Source: Desulfonatronospira thiodismutans ASO3-1 (lineage in GTDB: Bacteria; Desulfobacterota; Desulfovibrionia; Desulfovibrionales; Desulfonatronovibrionaceae). Taken from it: DNA of 64,000 nucleotides. Positions 25,780 to 34,740 of this stretch are shown here, piece by piece. A program made the position numbers and the translations under genes. Each line of letters opens with the position of its first letter. Position 1 is the first letter of the stretch. The notes below the pieces were generated by a model. It saw only the letters and a program-made list of their open reading frames with translations. It was not told the DNA's origin and ran no database searches. Location: positions 186,001 through 250,000 of the forward strand of contig NZ_ACJN02000002.1 in NCBI RefSeq assembly GCF_000174435.1. Reading direction: 5' to 3'.

Positions 25780-25795
25780 TGGCACAGCAGTTGCT
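25780..25795 (+). promoter_or_regulatory. Sigma-54 promoter of the Gln-rich/lipoprotein operon
   Basis: TGGCAC-AGCAG-TTGCT, an exact -24/-12 match, 68 bases upstream of ATG 25864. Confidence 0.75.
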
Positions 25796-25863
25796 TGAAG
25801 AGAGATTCAAGCTAATGCTTATTTCTGATCAGCATTCAACTAAATTAAACTATGGAGGTAAAT

Positions 25864-26322
25864 ATGTATCAGAAAACAGGACTTAAGGTATTTGGTCTGG
25901 CTGTAGTAATCATGTTTGTACTGGGAATGGCTTTCAAGGTCGGAGCCCAGCAGGAATACCAGCCTGATCAGCAACAGCAGCAGCAACAGCAGGAGTATCA
26001 GCCTGATCAGCAACAGCAGCAGGAAATGATGCAGCAGGAGGCTCCTGAAGTGGACCTGAGCGATGCTGAACTGGACAAGGTGGCCGAAGCCTATGAGGCT
26101 GTTACCGAAGTAAGGGAAGAATTCCAGGCCGACCTGGAAGGAATTGAGGACCCTGAACAAGCTCAGCAGATGCAGGAAGAAGCCGGTGAAAAAATGGTCG
26201 AGGCCGTAGAGGACCAGGGCCTTGAGGTGGAAACTTATAACCAGGCCATGGAAGCTGCCCAGGTTGACGAAGAACTGAGAAACGACCTGCTGGACAGACT
26301 GGACATGGAACAGGCCTACTAA
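25864..26322 (+). CDS. Exported DUF4168-like protein with Gln-rich repeats
   Basis: ATG 25864 follows GGAGGT at 25854-25859. The 152-residue product has a signal peptide (1-29, ending KVGAQ). Two EYQPDQQQQQ blocks follow (residues 31-56), then a helical domain, SDAELDKVAEAYEAV to ELRNDLLDRL, that resembles DUF4168. That domain is known from exported bacterial proteins without assigned function. The poly-Gln blocks come from CAG/CAA runs (25971-26024). First gene of a sigma-54 operon with two lipoproteins. Confidence 0.8.
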   Translation: MYQKTGLKVFGLAVVIMFVLGMAFKVGAQQEYQPDQQQQQQQQEYQPDQQQQQEMMQQEAPEVDLSDAELDKVAEAYEAVTEVREEFQADLEGIEDPEQAQQMQEEAGEKMVEAVEDQGLEVETYNQAMEAAQVDEELRNDLLDRLDMEQAY

Positions 26323-26335
26323 CAGGAGCATGGAC

Positions 26336-26557
26336 ATGAGGCTCATGAAAATACTTCTGACACTGGCCGCGGTTCTTATGCTCGCTTTTTCCATGGGCTG
26401 CGGGCCGCAGCATGAACCTGCCGGTGCCCCCGGCGGATACGAACAGCCTGACCCTGAAGGTTATGAAGCACCCGAGCGCGGTGAACCCGGACAGCAACCT
26501 GGACAGGAACCCGGGGCTGAACCGGGTGCTGAACCCGGCCAGGAACCGGCATTCTAA
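26336..26557 (+). CDS. Small Pro/Glu/Gly-rich lipoprotein
   Basis: A 73-residue protein with a lipobox (AFSMGC, residues 15-20). The mature part is almost wholly GGYEQPDPEGYEAPE and EPGQQPGQEPGAEPG repeats and ends EPAF, as does the protein at 24719. ATG 26336 is preferred over ATG 26330 because CAGGAG then lies at a normal distance. Second gene of the operon, 13 bases after the DUF4168-like gene. Confidence 0.75.
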   Translation: MRLMKILLTLAAVLMLAFSMGCGPQHEPAGAPGGYEQPDPEGYEAPERGEPGQQPGQEPGAEPGAEPGQEPAF

Positions 26558-26592
26558 CTTAAGAATTCAATAAACTTTGGAGGTAACGGATA

Positions 26593-26790
26593 ATGTGGTA
26601 TAAAGGTTTTCTGCTGACCCTGGCTGCAATACTTATGCTGGGCTTTTCCATGGGGTGTGAACCCGATCATGAAGATCCCATGGAGGACCCCGGTGCACCT
26701 GAAGGGTACGAAGAACCCGCACCTGAAGAGTATGAGCCACCCGAAAATGATGAATATGGTGAACCCGGAGAGGAAGAACCTGGCTTCTAA
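26593..26790 (+). CDS. Small acidic lipoprotein
   Basis: A 65-residue protein with GGAGGT 12 bases before the ATG and a lipobox GFSMGC (residues 16-21). The mature part is very acidic: EDPMEDPGAPEGYEEP, then PEEYEPPENDEYGEPG, ending EEPGF. It is clearly related to the previous gene in its signal (LLTLAA-L-ML-FSMGC) and repeat style, so the two are probably duplicates. Function unknown. Confidence 0.75.
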   Translation: MWYKGFLLTLAAILMLGFSMGCEPDHEDPMEDPGAPEGYEEPAPEEYEPPENDEYGEPGEEEPGF

Positions 26791-26831
26791 ACCAGGTCCA
26801 CTTCTCCTCATGCTAAACCCCTCCTGACAGC

Positions 26832-26855
26832 GAGGCCCTCCATACGGGGGGCCTC
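26832..26855. terminator. Hairpin GAGGCCC/GGGCCTC between convergent genes
   Basis: A 7-base GC-rich stem after the lipoprotein operon and before the HPP gene 3' end. The T-content after it is modest, so it is only a probable terminator. Confidence 0.5.
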
Positions 26856-26899
26856 AACTCTTGCCTCCTCTCTACTGCCTTTTTGCTTTCGTAAGTTTA

Positions 26900-27403
26900 T
26901 CAGGTCAGATCCCTCAGGCGGTGCCTGAACAGCTTGTGCACCAGAGACAGAAAAAGAATGCTGACGAGAATGGTCAGGGTGACTGTGACCGAAATTCCGT
27001 GCAGAGCAACTCCCAGGGCGGTTCCCGAAGCGGGTGGATGCTCCATATCCAGGACCACCATGGCAAAGATGGACAGACCTACAGCCAGGGAAAGAATCAT
27101 GGCCATGGGGATTGTGGGCGGATTTTCCAGGATCATAATGGCTGCAGAAGCAAGAAAACCGCACAGCATGCCGATAATATGCCCGCCTATAACGTTTCTG
27201 GGCTTGGCCGTCAGGTAGCCGGGCATGGTAAACACGATAAAGGTTGTTGCCCCGATGGAGGCAATAATCACCGGCTTTTCCTGTATGTTGATGATCATCA
27301 TGAGAGCAAACAGGGCCACTGTAGCTGCCAGACTCTGAAATACGTAATGCTGCCAGTACCTTCTGAATTTGGTCAGCCTTAATCTCAGTTTTTTAATTAT
27401 CAT
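26900..27403 (-). CDS. HPP family integral membrane protein
   Basis: A 167-residue protein with four hydrophobic segments and the family hallmark MEHPPASGTALG (about residue 125), plus ASIGATTFIVF and GGHIIGMLCG. HPP proteins are four-helix membrane proteins linked in some lineages to nitrite transport; the role in this setting is open. The start at 27403 (MIIKKLR) has a G-rich ribosome site; ATG 27415 is also possible, and the longer frame to 27532 is unlikely. Confidence 0.8.
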   Translation of the reverse strand: MIIKKLRLRLTKFRRYWQHYVFQSLAATVALFALMMIINIQEKPVIIASIGATTFIVFTMPGYLTAKPRNVIGGHIIGMLCGFLASAAIMILENPPTIPMAMILSLAVGLSIFAMVVLDMEHPPASGTALGVALHGISVTVTLTILVSILFLSLVHKLFRHRLRDLT

Positions 27404-27621
27404 CCATCCCCCCATACTTTGCAGGGCACCCTGCTTTCCCGGACAGCACAAAAACAAAGAGCAGAAATGCTTTGAGCCTTTAGAAAGCAGCCTGGTGAGT
27501 GGATGCTTAGACCAGTTGAGCTGACTTGACAACCGGGGCAGTTCCGTTAAAAAAACTTTCGAAAGCGGCCTGAATATTTATGATAGCCGTCTTTTGCACA
27601 ACATTCAAACGGAGGGGTAAA

Positions 27622-28617
27622 ATGAAAAAAGTATTAGCGTGTTTGTTTTCGGCAGTGCTTATGGTAGTTGCAACAGCTTGTTTCACGCTGAAGGAACCAG
27701 ACCTGGCCCAGGCAAGCACAGAGATCCGGCTGGCCCATGTGGTCAATGAAGAAGACAGTTTTCACATTGCGGCCATGAAATTCAAAGAAATCGTAGAGGA
27801 GCGCACCGACGGGGAGATTTCCATCTCCATTTATCCCAATGCCCAGCTTGGCGACGAAAGAAACCTCCTGGAAGGCATGCGCATGGGCACTGTGGACATG
27901 GGGGTCATCACCAACGGTCCAGTGGCCAACTTTGTGGAGGAAATCGCAGTCCTTGAACTGCCCTTCCTTTTTCCCAGCCGGGAGGATGCCTATGACATAC
28001 TGGACGGCCCCATTGGCAGCGAATTGCTGGATAATCTGAAAAGGGTCAACCTCAAAGGCCTGGCCTATGCCGAGCGGGGCTTTAGAAACCTGACCAACTC
28101 CAAACGTCCGGTGCACACTCCTGAGGACGTTTCGGGCCTGAAGATCCGGGTCATGGAAAACCCGGTGTACATAGATACCTTCAGGGCCCTGGGAGCCAAC
28201 GCTGTACCCATGGCCTGGACCGAGGCCCTTACTGCCATGCGCCAGGGCACCATTGACGGACAGGAAAACCCGGTCAATGTCATTCATGCCTTCAAGCTGG
28301 ACGAGCAGCAGGATTACCTTTCCATGACCAGACATACCTATGCCCCGGCTATTTTCGTAATGGGCCAGATGAACTGGCAGGGCCTGTCCCCGGAACAGCA
28401 GGAAATATTCGTCGAGGCTGCCCAGGAAGCTTCAGAGCATGCACGGCAGGTAAACTTTGAAATGGAGGAAGAGCAGCTGCAGGAACTCCAGGAAAGGGGC
28501 ATGCAGGTCATCGAGGAGCCGGACCTGGAAGCCTTCCGCAGCGAGGTGCACTCGGTGTATGATAAATACGGGGATGATTTCGGGGAATACCTGGAGCGCA
28601 TCCTGGATGAGCTTTAA
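27622..28617 (+). CDS. dctP: TRAP transporter solute-binding protein
   Basis: A 331-residue periplasmic binding protein of the DctP type. Ribosome site GGAGGG, then ATG 27622. N-terminal export signal with a possible lipobox (VVATAC). Seen: KIRVMENPVYIDTFRALGANAVPM, with the conserved Arg that pairs with the substrate carboxylate, and AMRQGTIDGQENPV. It captures an organic acid, class not determinable here. It heads the dctPQM operon. Confidence 0.92.
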   Translation: MKKVLACLFSAVLMVVATACFTLKEPDLAQASTEIRLAHVVNEEDSFHIAAMKFKEIVEERTDGEISISIYPNAQLGDERNLLEGMRMGTVDMGVITNGPVANFVEEIAVLELPFLFPSREDAYDILDGPIGSELLDNLKRVNLKGLAYAERGFRNLTNSKRPVHTPEDVSGLKIRVMENPVYIDTFRALGANAVPMAWTEALTAMRQGTIDGQENPVNVIHAFKLDEQQDYLSMTRHTYAPAIFVMGQMNWQGLSPEQQEIFVEAAQEASEHARQVNFEMEEEQLQELQERGMQVIEEPDLEAFRSEVHSVYDKYGDDFGEYLERILDEL

Positions 28618-28672
28618 CCTCCCGGCATCCCCGAAAAGATACTTTCTGGACAATTAAAACACATACAGAAGG

Positions 28673-29248
28673 TTGACAGCCTTGACAGGCAAAATAATAA
28701 ACGGCGTCGATGCACTCTGCAGCCGCATTGACGCCGTTGTAGGCATAATTGCTTTTTGCGCCCTGCTGACCATGATAACGGCCATCAGCATGCAGATAGT
28801 TTTCCGGGTATACTTCCAGGCCCTGCCCTGGTCAGAAGAGCTTTCCCGGTACATGCTGGTCTGGCTGACCTTTCTGGGCGCAACCATGGCCTATCGCAGG
28901 GGCCTGCACATTACAGTCACCTTTGTGGTGGGACTGTTGCCGGATATAGTGCGCCGCCTCATCCGTACAGCCACCATTGCAGCCTCTATTTTCTTTTTCG
29001 CCGCAGGCATGTGGTACGCACTGAGCTACATAGAGTTTCAATCCGGACAGGTGACAGCATCTCTAAGGCTCCCCATACCACTGATCTACTCGGTGATGCC
29101 TTTTTCTTTTGCCGTCATGATCCTCTACGGCCTGCACGCCCTGCTCCTGGAAATGTTTCCCGGGCATCAGCCCGGCTACAGGGGGAAAAAAGCCGAAGGG
29201 CAGGGCCAGGACAGCCAGCCCCGGGACGGGAATAAACAATGGCCCTGA
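28673..29248 (+). CDS. dctQ: TRAP transporter small membrane subunit
   Basis: About 190 residues with four membrane segments and the DctQ motif ALPWSEELSRYMLVWLTFLG (residues 45-64). No ATG fits; TTG 28673 or TTG 28682 is the likely start, the latter better placed after AGAAGG. The stop overlaps the dctM start by ten bases. Confidence 0.88.
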   Translation: MTALTGKIINGVDALCSRIDAVVGIIAFCALLTMITAISMQIVFRVYFQALPWSEELSRYMLVWLTFLGATMAYRRGLHITVTFVVGLLPDIVRRLIRTATIAASIFFFAAGMWYALSYIEFQSGQVTASLRLPIPLIYSVMPFSFAVMILYGLHALLLEMFPGHQPGYRGKKAEGQGQDSQPRDGNKQWP

Positions 29249-30498
29249 TCCTGTTCACCTCTTTTCTGGTTCTCTTGTTTCTGGGAGTGCCCGTGGCCAT
29301 TGCCATTGCACTGGCCTCCATGGTCATTCTCATGCAGGAAGGCGTGCCCTTGATGCTTGTGGCCCAGAGGATGTTTTCCGGCACTGACAATTTCTCCCTC
29401 ATAGCAGTCCCCCTTTTCATTCTGGCCGGGGACATCATGGCCAGAGGCAGGATTTCCGAGAGGCTGGTGGAATTTGCAGACGCTCTGCTGGGTTTTTTAA
29501 GGGGTGGACTGTCCATTGTGGCGGTCATGGCCGGGATGTTCTTTGCGGCTATATCCGGATCCGGGGCAGCCAGCACTGCCGCCATCGGCTCTTCCCTGGT
29601 CCCGGAGCTGAAACGCAAAGGCTACTGTGAAACCAGCTCCGCCTCCCTTATAGCCGCCTCCGGCACCATAGGTGTAGTTATCCCCCCGTCCGTGCCCATG
29701 ATCCTGTATGCGGTAATGGCCCAGGAATCAGTCAGCCGCCTTTTTCTCAACGGATTTATCCCCGGGGTCATCATGGGCCTGGTATTAATCGTCATTGCCA
29801 TCCGCCAGGCATACCAACGCGACTATCCCCCCGGGTCTCCGTTCAGTGTTGCCAACATAGCCCGCACCTTCTACAGGGCCATCTGGGGCCTGCTTACTCC
29901 CTTTATTATCCTGGGAGGCATATTCTCGGGTTTTTTCACCCCTTCCGAGGCTGCGGTCATTGCGGTGAATTATTCCCTCATCGCCTCCCTGTTCATTTAC
30001 CGGGACATGGGCCTTAAAGATATCTACCGCATCATGCGCCGCTCCATCATAACCACCGGGGTAATCATGTTCATCATAGCCACCTCTTCAGTCATGAGCT
30101 GGGTGCTGGCCAACTGGAACATACCAGCCATGATAGCCCAGTCCGTGCTGGAGATATCCACCAATCCCTACGTGCTGCTGTTACTGATCACCCTGCTCAT
30201 CCTGGCCACCGGGATCTTCGTGGAAACCGCCTCGGCCCTGATCATACTTACCCCGGTACTGCTGCCCCTGGTCAAGCTGCTGGACATCTGCCTTGTACAT
30301 TTCGGCCTGATCATGGTCATGGGCCTGGCCATCGGCATGATCACCCCGCCAGTGGCCATAAACCTTTACGTGGCTTCATCCATCACCGGCCTGCCCATAG
30401 AAAGAATATCCCGCTCGGTCATCCCCTTTCTCCTGGGCCTGCTCCTGGTCCTGTTCATCGTGGTCTACCTGCCCCTGTTTGTTCCGGTTATTTTTTAA
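29239..30498 (+). CDS. dctM: TRAP transporter large permease
   Basis: A 419-residue permease with about 12 membrane segments. DctM motifs: FSLIAVPLFILAGDIM near residue 52, AAISGSGAASTAAIG near 100, GTIGVVIPPSVPMI near 140 and GMAIG-like MGLAIGMITPPVAINLY near 360. It uses the Na+ gradient for uptake together with DctP and DctQ. It is followed by a short hairpin CCACGCG/CGCGTGG (30515-30532). Confidence 0.93.
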   Translation: MALILFTSFLVLLFLGVPVAIAIALASMVILMQEGVPLMLVAQRMFSGTDNFSLIAVPLFILAGDIMARGRISERLVEFADALLGFLRGGLSIVAVMAGMFFAAISGSGAASTAAIGSSLVPELKRKGYCETSSASLIAASGTIGVVIPPSVPMILYAVMAQESVSRLFLNGFIPGVIMGLVLIVIAIRQAYQRDYPPGSPFSVANIARTFYRAIWGLLTPFIILGGIFSGFFTPSEAAVIAVNYSLIASLFIYRDMGLKDIYRIMRRSIITTGVIMFIIATSSVMSWVLANWNIPAMIAQSVLEISTNPYVLLLLITLLILATGIFVETASALIILTPVLLPLVKLLDICLVHFGLIMVMGLAIGMITPPVAINLYVASSITGLPIERISRSVIPFLLGLLLVLFIVVYLPLFVPVIF

Positions 30499-30584
30499 AA
30501 TTGTGCAGATTGACCACGCGAGGCGCGTGGCAGGCTCAGCCAAAGGGAAAAGAACCGGTTCCGGATGAAAACGAATTGTCATGT

Positions 30585-31652
30585 TCAAGTCAGCGCTGCA
30601 GGGTTTAACACCTGCCGGTACAGCCGGATGTACCTGCGGGTCATTTCTTCCAGGCTGTGCTCCCGGACTACGTAGGCCCGGGCCTTGCTGGTCATGTCCT
30701 GAAGTGATTCCGGGGAGCGCAGGACCCGGGCCATGCTGCGGGCCAGACAGACCGGGTCACCCACGGGGCAGATCAGCCCCCTGCCTGAGACCAGGTCTTT
30801 TAACCCCCCAGCCTCGGTGGAAACCACCGGGACCCTGTATCTGAATGCATCCAGCACGCTGCTGCCCAGGCCCTCTTCCTGTGAACTCATAACAAAGAGG
30901 TCGAATACCGGAAAAAAGCTTTCCAGGTCCTGTTCAAAGCCCATGAGCAGGTAGCTGCGTTTAAGTCCCAGGCGGCTTATTTCCCGGCGCACCTCCGCCT
31001 CCAGAGGACCGCGACCGAAATGCACAATCACGAAATCCGGGGCTCTTTCCTCCCTCAGCCGGGCTGCGGCCCGCACCAGGGTCAGGGGATCCTTGTGCGG
31101 CACCAGGGCTGCGGCGCAGGCGATGATTTTCCTGGGGGCCAGCCTCTTTTGCAGGCTCAGGGCTTCAGCTGAGGGTGAGCGAAGACTTACGGTGGTATCC
31201 AGGCAGCTGGGTATGACTTCTACCTGCCTGCCGGGCAGGGTGCCCTCCATGATATCTTTTATGGCCTGGGAGATGGCTACTGTCTGATGAGTATAATGGT
31301 ATTTGAGAAGGGAAAGAGTACCCCGGGGGACAAAGTCCACCCGCCTGGTGTAGACGATTCTGCGGCCGTGCAGGGGCCTGGTCATCACCGCCAGGCTCTG
31401 GCCACGCCCGGTCTGGGCATGCAGGATATCAAAGTCCCGGCCCTGCGTGGCCAGAAAACGTAAAGCCCCAGCCTGAGTTTTGACCTCACTGACCGCAACG
31501 GACTCAGCCCTGGCCCTCCTGGCCAGAGGCGAATCCCTGAGGCATACAAGTCTTACGTCCTGCCCGGCCCGGGCCAGACCCTTCATGGTGAAAAGGGTCT
31601 GTCTCTCCCCGCCGCGCCAGCCTTTTTCTGTATTAATCTGCAGGATTTTCAA
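30585..31652 (-). CDS. GT4-type glycosyltransferase
   Basis: About 355 residues. N-terminal KILQINTEKGWRGGERQT (acceptor-domain start of GT-B enzymes with the GG loop). The C-terminal donor domain has SSQEEGLGSSVLDAF and VPVVSTEAGGLKDLV, the E-x7-E region of GT4. TTG 31652 matches the usual N-terminus; a longer frame to 31736 adds 28 residues antisense in character. It overlaps the 3' end of the FmdE-like gene by 20 bases. It probably adds a sugar to lipopolysaccharide or another cell-surface glycan. Confidence 0.85.
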   Translation of the reverse strand: MKILQINTEKGWRGGERQTLFTMKGLARAGQDVRLVCLRDSPLARRARAESVAVSEVKTQAGALRFLATQGRDFDILHAQTGRGQSLAVMTRPLHGRRIVYTRRVDFVPRGTLSLLKYHYTHQTVAISQAIKDIMEGTLPGRQVEVIPSCLDTTVSLRSPSAEALSLQKRLAPRKIIACAAALVPHKDPLTLVRAAARLREERAPDFVIVHFGRGPLEAEVRREISRLGLKRSYLLMGFEQDLESFFPVFDLFVMSSQEEGLGSSVLDAFRYRVPVVSTEAGGLKDLVSGRGLICPVGDPVCLARSMARVLRSPESLQDMTSKARAYVVREHSLEEMTRRYIRLYRQVLNPAALT

Positions 31653-32247
31653 GGCGCTCAAAGCAGGGTATGCACAGGGTCCGTTCCTGAAGCCGCCTGG
31701 TACGTGTCTCCATGACCTGTTCGCCGCAGGTTTCACAGGTCTGGCTGTTTAATATCCTGGCCTTGCGCGGAGCCTTGTGTTCAGGGGTTTTGATTTCAAA
31801 AACTTCTTCTAAGGGGGATTCCATGATGCGCCTGGAGAGCATGGACCTGGCCTCCCCCAGTTCCTTTTCCTCCTCCGGGGTCAGGCCGTGCTCCTGCATT
31901 TTGGCGTGCAGGCGGCTCAAGGTCCTGCGAATATCCCCGTATACCTCAGGCCTGGTCACTAAGCGGGCGGCGCGGCCGTCGCTTCGGCGATAAAAGCTGA
32001 AGGCGTTTTTGCCCAGATCCCTGTAAATAAGATTGCCTTTGCCGAAGGTGCATCCGGTCAGGTACTGGATGGCATCCACCCCGCACATATCCGTCTCCAC
32101 CACGGCCACTATCTCCTCGTCCCCGGACCTGCCCATCTCCTGCAAGGCCCACTCCCCGGCCCGGATGCCTATGGCCAGTCCCGGGCACCAGTGGCCGTGA
32201 AAGGACGTCACGCCTTCGATCTGCTGACTGGATAAGCTGCAGCTCAT
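31633..32247 (-). CDS. FmdE family protein with C-terminal zinc ribbon
   Basis: A 204-residue protein. The N-terminal FmdE domain has FHGHWCPGLAIGIRAGEWAL (residues 16-35) and VETDMCGVDAIQYLTGCTFGK, with cysteines and histidines likely to bind metal. The C-terminal Cys4 ribbon has CETCGEQV and CIPCFE. FmdE proteins were named from molybdenum formylmethanofuran dehydrogenase operons, but many sulfate reducers carry them without that enzyme; a role in Mo/W enzyme maturation is only a guess. Confidence 0.8.
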   Translation of the reverse strand: MSCSLSSQQIEGVTSFHGHWCPGLAIGIRAGEWALQEMGRSGDEEIVAVVETDMCGVDAIQYLTGCTFGKGNLIYRDLGKNAFSFYRRSDGRAARLVTRPEVYGDIRRTLSRLHAKMQEHGLTPEEEKELGEARSMLSRRIMESPLEEVFEIKTPEHKAPRKARILNSQTCETCGEQVMETRTRRLQERTLCIPCFERLENPAD

Positions 32248-32268
32248 ACTGAACTCCTGTGTTGTGTT

Positions 32269-34347
32269 TTATTCAAAATCATACTGCAGGGGCAGATCCA
32301 TCTCCTCCCAGGTGCCCCTGGCCCGGTTTTCACCATCCCGGAAAAGAAGATAACTATCAGAGCCGTAATGCCCGATCCTGCGGACAGCATCCCGGGCTGC
32401 TTCTTCTGAACCAAACATAAAATACGCCCAGACTGTTTCCGGGTCTTGGCCTGGGTTCACAGCCATGAACAGGGCGTTTTCCGGGTCGTCCAGGGACTTC
32501 TGCTCAAAAAAGGACCTGCCCTGCTGCATGGAGGCCTTGCCTGCCTGCTCAAAATTCTCCCGGGCCAATTCTTTTTCAGGCATGCCCAGAAAAAGTACAT
32601 CCCTGCCCAGCAGGTCCTTATCCCCTGCCTCGTCTTCACTAATGACGGATACGTCCTGGCGGTTCAGGGTCTGCAAAAGCATCCGGGCCGCTTCCAGCTC
32701 CTGTTCAGACATACCTTGTGCGGCTACGGCATTCAGATCTCTGGAGCCACGTATCCTTTCCACGGTGGCGGGCATTTCTTCCGGGTGCAGGCGGCGAAAC
32801 ACGTCGGAGTAAGGGTCAACCATAAACTTTGAAGGCCTGGACCGGGCCTGGAACTCAAAGGTAGTTTCCCTGCCGTCCAGGTGCAGCTTATGCACGAGCC
32901 GGCGCGTGGGGGTCTCGATATGTACAGGCAGGTGCAGGTCAAAAACCGGCTCTTCCTGCCTGATGGTCCCGCTGATGGTCCACCTGCCGGGCAACCCGGA
33001 GACATCCACGTCGTCCAGGGAAATAAAAGGGGCACCGGATCTTTGCACCCACTGCTCAAAAAAAGGCTTTAAGTCCTTGTCTGCCACCTCAGAGAAAACC
33101 CTTGCAAAATCACTCCACCCGGCGGATTCAAACATGTATTCACGGACCATGCGCCTTAGTCCCTCCCAGAACTCCTGTTCCCCCACCTCTGAGCGCAGCA
33201 TGTGAAAGACCATGGCCCCCTTGCCGTAGCCTATGGCCTGGCTTTCGCGGCTGTCGCGGCGCGTGAACTCTTCCAGGGGAAAGTCGTTGTCCTGGCTGAC
33301 CAGGGAAGAAAAGCCACGCACGAGCCTTTCGCGGTACTGCTGGGCCTCTTCTTCGGATTCGCGCTCCAGAAGCAGGTAGTCGGCCACATATGTAGTCACG
33401 GCCTCGGACCAGTTGCCCTGGCTGTAATCCACCCGGACTCCGTTGCCCCACCAGGAATGGGCGATCTCGTGGGGCAGGCTGGTTTCCAGGATAAATGGCA
33501 GGCGGATCACCCGGCTGCCCAGCAGTGTCCATGAAGGCAGGCCGTATCCGGTGGGAAAGAAATTTTCCACCACTGCAAACTTTTCAAAGGGGTATGGACC
33601 CAGAATGGCCTGAAAAAAGTCCATATGACTGCGGGCGGCCTGGAGATAGTCGTGAGCCAGGTCCTGGCTTTCAGGGTAAAAATAGGTACTCACCGGGACA
33701 TCACCGGAGTCGTCTGTTTTTACTTCATAAGGCCCGGCGGATACTGTCAGGCTGGGCAGGGGCACGTCCACCTGCCATTTTGACAGGCTGTAATCCTCCC
33801 CTGTGGTATGTTCCTTGAGCCTGCCGGCGGTTACGGCCAGGTATCCAGCAGGGGCCTGGACCCGTAAATCCCAGGTGGCCGGTCCCTGCCGGGGATCGGG
33901 GTACCAGCCGCTGCCCCCGGACAGAAAGGTTCCCTCCGTAGTAATTGCTCCTGCTACCCCGTAAGTTGGGTCCTCGGTATGCATGGCAGGGCCGGGCGTC
34001 TCATCATCAAACTCGGCTTCGTAGTCGATCTGCAGGGTCGCCCTGGAACCTGCAGCCTCCCGGGGAAGCTCAACTTCAAGTACACTCCGGCTGAAACTGT
34101 GCTCCAGCTTTTGTCCGTTGAGGCGCACACTTGCCACCCGGGCCTGAGGACTCAGGTGCAGCCGCTGCTTTCTTTCAGCTTCAGGCAGACTCACCCGGGC
34201 CCTGCCTTCGAGTTTTTGCTCCTGCGGCACAAGAGTTATCTCCAGCTCATGGTGCACATGCCTGTCTGCACCCATGGCAGGGGAGCCGGCCAGAATCATT
34301 ACGAAGCCCAGAAGGACGGCAGTGGTGGTTAATATTATTTTTTGCAT
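32269..34347 (-). CDS. Exported M1 family aminopeptidase
   Basis: A 692-residue zinc peptidase with a signal peptide (1-26, ending SPAMGA). The catalytic site is LPHEIAHSWWGNGV (HExxH, about residue 285) with the third ligand Glu in NWSEAVTTYVADYLL 18 residues on. An N-terminal beta domain precedes it, and the C-terminal part is a separate alpha/beta domain. ATG 34347 fits the signal; the upstream in-frame start at 34434 does not. It ends 21 bases before the FmdE-like gene start. Confidence 0.87.
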   Translation of the reverse strand: MQKIILTTTAVLLGFVMILAGSPAMGADRHVHHELEITLVPQEQKLEGRARVSLPEAERKQRLHLSPQARVASVRLNGQKLEHSFSRSVLEVELPREAAGSRATLQIDYEAEFDDETPGPAMHTEDPTYGVAGAITTEGTFLSGGSGWYPDPRQGPATWDLRVQAPAGYLAVTAGRLKEHTTGEDYSLSKWQVDVPLPSLTVSAGPYEVKTDDSGDVPVSTYFYPESQDLAHDYLQAARSHMDFFQAILGPYPFEKFAVVENFFPTGYGLPSWTLLGSRVIRLPFILETSLPHEIAHSWWGNGVRVDYSQGNWSEAVTTYVADYLLLERESEEEAQQYRERLVRGFSSLVSQDNDFPLEEFTRRDSRESQAIGYGKGAMVFHMLRSEVGEQEFWEGLRRMVREYMFESAGWSDFARVFSEVADKDLKPFFEQWVQRSGAPFISLDDVDVSGLPGRWTISGTIRQEEPVFDLHLPVHIETPTRRLVHKLHLDGRETTFEFQARSRPSKFMVDPYSDVFRRLHPEEMPATVERIRGSRDLNAVAAQGMSEQELEAARMLLQTLNRQDVSVISEDEAGDKDLLGRDVLFLGMPEKELARENFEQAGKASMQQGRSFFEQKSLDDPENALFMAVNPGQDPETVWAYFMFGSEEAARDAVRRIGHYGSDSYLLFRDGENRARGTWEEMDLPLQYDFE

Positions 34348-34525
34348 AAAGGTCTTTTTAAGTTCAAATGGCCGGGATTGCAAGGCAGGAAGCTTCCTGG
34401 CCCAAGGAGCAGTTGACTGGCATATTTTTTTCACTTACTTTGCAGCCAAATGGTTTTAATCCTGACAAGTAAATGCAATTTTATTTTAGAATGTTGCTTT
34501 CACACAAGCATGTCATTTTATGCAG

Positions 34526-34575
34526 AGCACGGTCTGCTCCCCTCCTTGGTTAAGGAGGAGGCCGGGGGTGGTTCG
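34526..34575 (+). repeat. Palindromic repeat family F, copy 4
   Basis: AGCACGGTCTGCTCC..., core CTCCTTGGTTAAGGAG, tail GGGGGTGGTTCG. It lies in the 34348-34740 gap, where no gene is seen. Confidence 0.8.
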
Positions 34576-34740
34576 TTATAAATGATATTTTCCTTATACA
34601 TTAGCCTGCAGACTTGCTTACGAGCAAGGCCGATGGAGACGCTTTCCGGGGAAACTGTTTTCCACGGAACCGATATTAATCTGAGTCCTTTTTTTGTTGG
34701 CTAAACTCAACAACTCATTTTTAGTACAAGGTAAACCAAT

